Assembly: GCA_900549725.1 (NCBI GenBank)
Contig: URPL01000027.1
Span: 1-20,979, forward strand
DNA length: 20,979 nucleotides
Direction: 5' to 3'
From: an uncultured Eubacteriales bacterium
GTDB lineage: Bacteria > Bacillota > Clostridia > Oscillospirales > CAG-272
The position numbers and the translations under genes were made by a program. Positions 20,950-20,979 of this stretch are shown one piece after another. Below the pieces are notes generated by a model. The model searched no databases. It was given only the letters and a program-made list of their open reading frames with translations, and was not told the DNA's origin. Positions within the stretch are counted from its first letter, which is position 1; each line of letters opens with the position of its first letter.

Positions 20950-20979
20950 AGTTCCCGCCGAAAAAATTTGGCGGGAACT
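20950..20979 (+). terminator. Terminator hairpin at the window edge
   Basis: AGTTCCCGCC (20950-20959) and GGCGGGAACT (20970-20979) are perfect ten-base complementary arms around an A/T-rich loop. The window ends with the stem, so a following T run cannot be seen. On the minus strand the stem is followed by a T-rich stretch, so it could also end a convergent gene to the right. Confidence 0.75.

Overview
The window looks like chromosome of an anaerobic, endospore-forming-type Firmicute of the Clostridia (my guess is Oscillospiraceae/Ruminococcaceae or a close relative). The reasons are strong purine-rich ribosome binding sites, near-consensus sigma-A promoters (TTGACA/TATAAT type), hairpin-plus-T terminators, a YtvI-type sporulation membrane protein, a YtrA-type GntR/ABC cassette, and rather GC-rich coding DNA with short AT-rich intergenic gaps. 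I see no rRNA, tRNA, CRISPR array, insertion sequence, phage gene or integration scar. This is core-type chromosome, not an obvious island.

Layout from left to right. (1) Positions 73-2660: a plus-strand metal-efflux operon with an SmtB/CzrA-like ArsR repressor, a free-standing HMA metallochaperone and a P1B-2 ATPase. Residue signatures in all three point to zinc. (2) Positions 2657-5935, minus strand: one operon read from a good promoter at 5907-5935, encoding a beta-helix protein, a PHP-type histidinol phosphatase, and the large and small halves of a ThrE/YjjP-YjjB amino-acid exporter. (3) Positions 5944-9527, minus strand: a GntR repressor, an ABC ATPase and a very large permease with a C-terminal soluble domain, with promoter, candidate operator and terminator all visible. 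(4) Positions 9539-10857, minus strand: a single-gene DegT/DnrJ/EryC1/StrS PLP aminotransferase with its own promoter and terminator. (5) Positions 10936-12740, plus strand: ytvI overlapping a small M50 (site-2 protease) membrane metalloprotease. (6) Positions 12814-17031, plus strand: a complete potABCD polyamine importer in a tight, overlapping operon. (7) Positions 17045-20181, minus strand: a CapA-like membrane-anchored metallophosphatase fold protein, an ADP-dependent NAD(P)H-hydrate dehydratase and an unrecognised lipoprotein. (8) Positions 20197-20979, plus strand: an SGNH/GDSL hydrolase, divergent from capA, ending in a perfect hairpin at the window edge.

No clearly new multi-gene system is evident. 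The items most worth a second look are the polyamine-binding protein that seems to be anchored by a C-terminal helix instead of a lipid, the ytvI-M50 overlapping pair, the cytoplasmic cysteine-rich beta-helix protein co-transcribed with a histidinol phosphatase and an exporter, the giant permease of the GntR/ABC cassette, and the paired palindromes in the pot promoter. Family assignments rest on motifs read by eye; no database search was run.
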